Part shown: positions 63,070 through 64,000 of the stretch, piece after piece | How the letters are laid out: each line of letters begins with the position of its first letter | How positions within the stretch are numbered: position 1 is the stretch's first letter | Origin: Strix aluco | Taxonomy: Eukaryota > Chordata > Aves > Strigiformes > Strigidae | Direction: 5' to 3' | NCBI RefSeq assembly: GCF_031877795.1 | Contig: NC_133971.1 | Location: forward strand, 9,401,973-9,465,972 | DNA: 64,000 bases | Notes under the pieces: generated by a model | Databases searched by the model: none | The model's input: only the letters and a program-made list of their open reading frames with translations | Told to the model about the DNA's origin: nothing | Made by a program: the position numbers and the translations under genes

Positions 63070-63315
63070 GTATTCTCTGAACACCAGAGCAAAAGGCAGG
63101 AAAATTTCTTCATGGAAACGGTTATCAAGCATTGGAACAGGCTGCCCAGGGGAGTGGTTGAGTCATCATCCCTGCCGGTATTTAAAAGACATGTAGATGT
63201 GGCAGTTAGGGACATGGTAATGGTGGACTTGGCAGTGCTAGGTTTAAGGTTGCTCAATAGCCCTAAAGGTCTTTTCCAACCTAAATGACTCCATGATTCT
63301 ATGATTCTATGGTTC
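63070..63315 (+). mobile_element. CR1 LINE 3' end fragment
   Basis: The last codons of ORF2 ([30 protein letters not shown]) and the tail TGATTCTATGATTCTATGG are present. Confidence 0.92.
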
Positions 63316-64000
63316 CAAGCTCTCTACAAATTGAATTGCCACATTTGTGAAGGATCAGGTAGGAGAGGGGAATGCACAGTTGCAAAGGAGTAGCCTTGTC
63401 TTTCTTAGAGATTTAAACCTGACAGAGACAAGTAGAAGAACCAAGTATGACAGGGCTCTGTATATAATGTACCTCGTGGAAATGTAAATCTCCTTAGACA
63501 AACGCATCTCATCTTGCTTGTAAACAAGAGGTGGTTGGACAGGACAAGCAAGGGTCAGCCAGTCCAACTGCCAGTGGCACAAGAGATCCTCGTCTCCAAG
63601 AATGCTCAGATACATCCCTGATACAAGGAGACAGATGATTTGGCTTTTTCCAACCTTTTTCTCCCCTAAGGAGCCAGAAGCCTTCTAGGGATCCATAAAA
63701 GATCCTGCCCTAATAATGACAACAATCAGGGCACAGGGACAGGCCAGGTGACAGTTTTGGTGCTGTCCTCCTCACTGAAGGGGGTCAGTGCAGGGAGAGA
63801 GCTGAGAAGGTGAGAAAACGTTCAGACTTACCCCCCCACCACCAGAGAACCAGAGATACAGCGCTCACTCACCGAAGCAGCAGGAGCTTTGTTTTAGAAG
63901 TTTCAGTTCATGCTGAATACGAACTAACCAACCTGCTCAGCCAGCACAGACTGAGATCAGGTATTTAAGGCTTAAGAAGGTGGGGTTGTTCAAACTCCCG
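63316..64000. other. No recognised gene
   Basis: Nothing recognisable on either strand up to the window end. Confidence 0.4.

Overview
This is vertebrate nuclear DNA, almost certainly from a bird and probably a songbird. Four CR1 LINE copies, two or more ending in the avian tail of ATTCTATG-type octamers, point to a bird. Several LTR families begin TGTCCTGGTTT or TGTCGGGGG, and a class III ERVL and a gamma-like (class I) ERV are present. The genes have short exons with GT/AG introns, a CpG-island promoter and AATAAA signals. There is no bacterial-type organisation.

Layout. 1-325 is an LTR cut by the window edge. 326-5700 has no recognised gene. 5740-7660 is a CpG island with an 11-bp GC-box array and a GC-rich minisatellite. 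Four exons at 7495-12259 (+) encode the ubiquitin-like DWNN domain of an RBBP6-like protein, and no zinc-knuckle, RING or later RBBP6 exons follow. 12260-27000 is gene-poor: an inverted LTR abutting a broken class I gag, a second LTR, and a 5'-truncated CR1. 26907-29575 (+) is a five-exon acrosin-like serine protease. Its catalytic exons look intact, but exon 1 and its splice donor appear damaged and the tail is frame-shifted. 29860-33963 is a composite block: class I integrase remnant (+), an intact TOPORS-like RING-finger gene (-), and an ERVL 3' LTR (-). It continues into ERVL pol to about 36717. A second copy of the acrosin 3' exon follows (36722-37573). 45801-46620 (-) is a broken FOXJ1 exon, joined to a 123-bp relic of a third TOPORS-like gene (+). 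47361-50990 (+) is a decayed class I provirus. It runs into a second copy of the composite block (50171-53932), which carries a second intact but shorter TOPORS-like gene. The right end (53933-64000) holds three more CR1 fragments and no recognised gene.

How it fits together. The region looks like a recombination-prone accessory zone. Pieces of genes with male-germline or cilium roles elsewhere (acrosin, FOXJ1), and of two ubiquitin-ligase families (TOPORS, RBBP6), have been duplicated among ERVs. The two TOPORS-like genes keep open frames, a shared TATA/CRE-like promoter, a 5' UTR intron and poly(A) signals, so they may be active. They differ mainly by two copies of a 50-residue tandem repeat. 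The strongest candidates for something new are the RBBP6-derived DWNN-only gene and the TOPORS-like/ERV amplicon. A sex-chromosome ampliconic or songbird germline-restricted origin would fit, but the sequence alone cannot show it.
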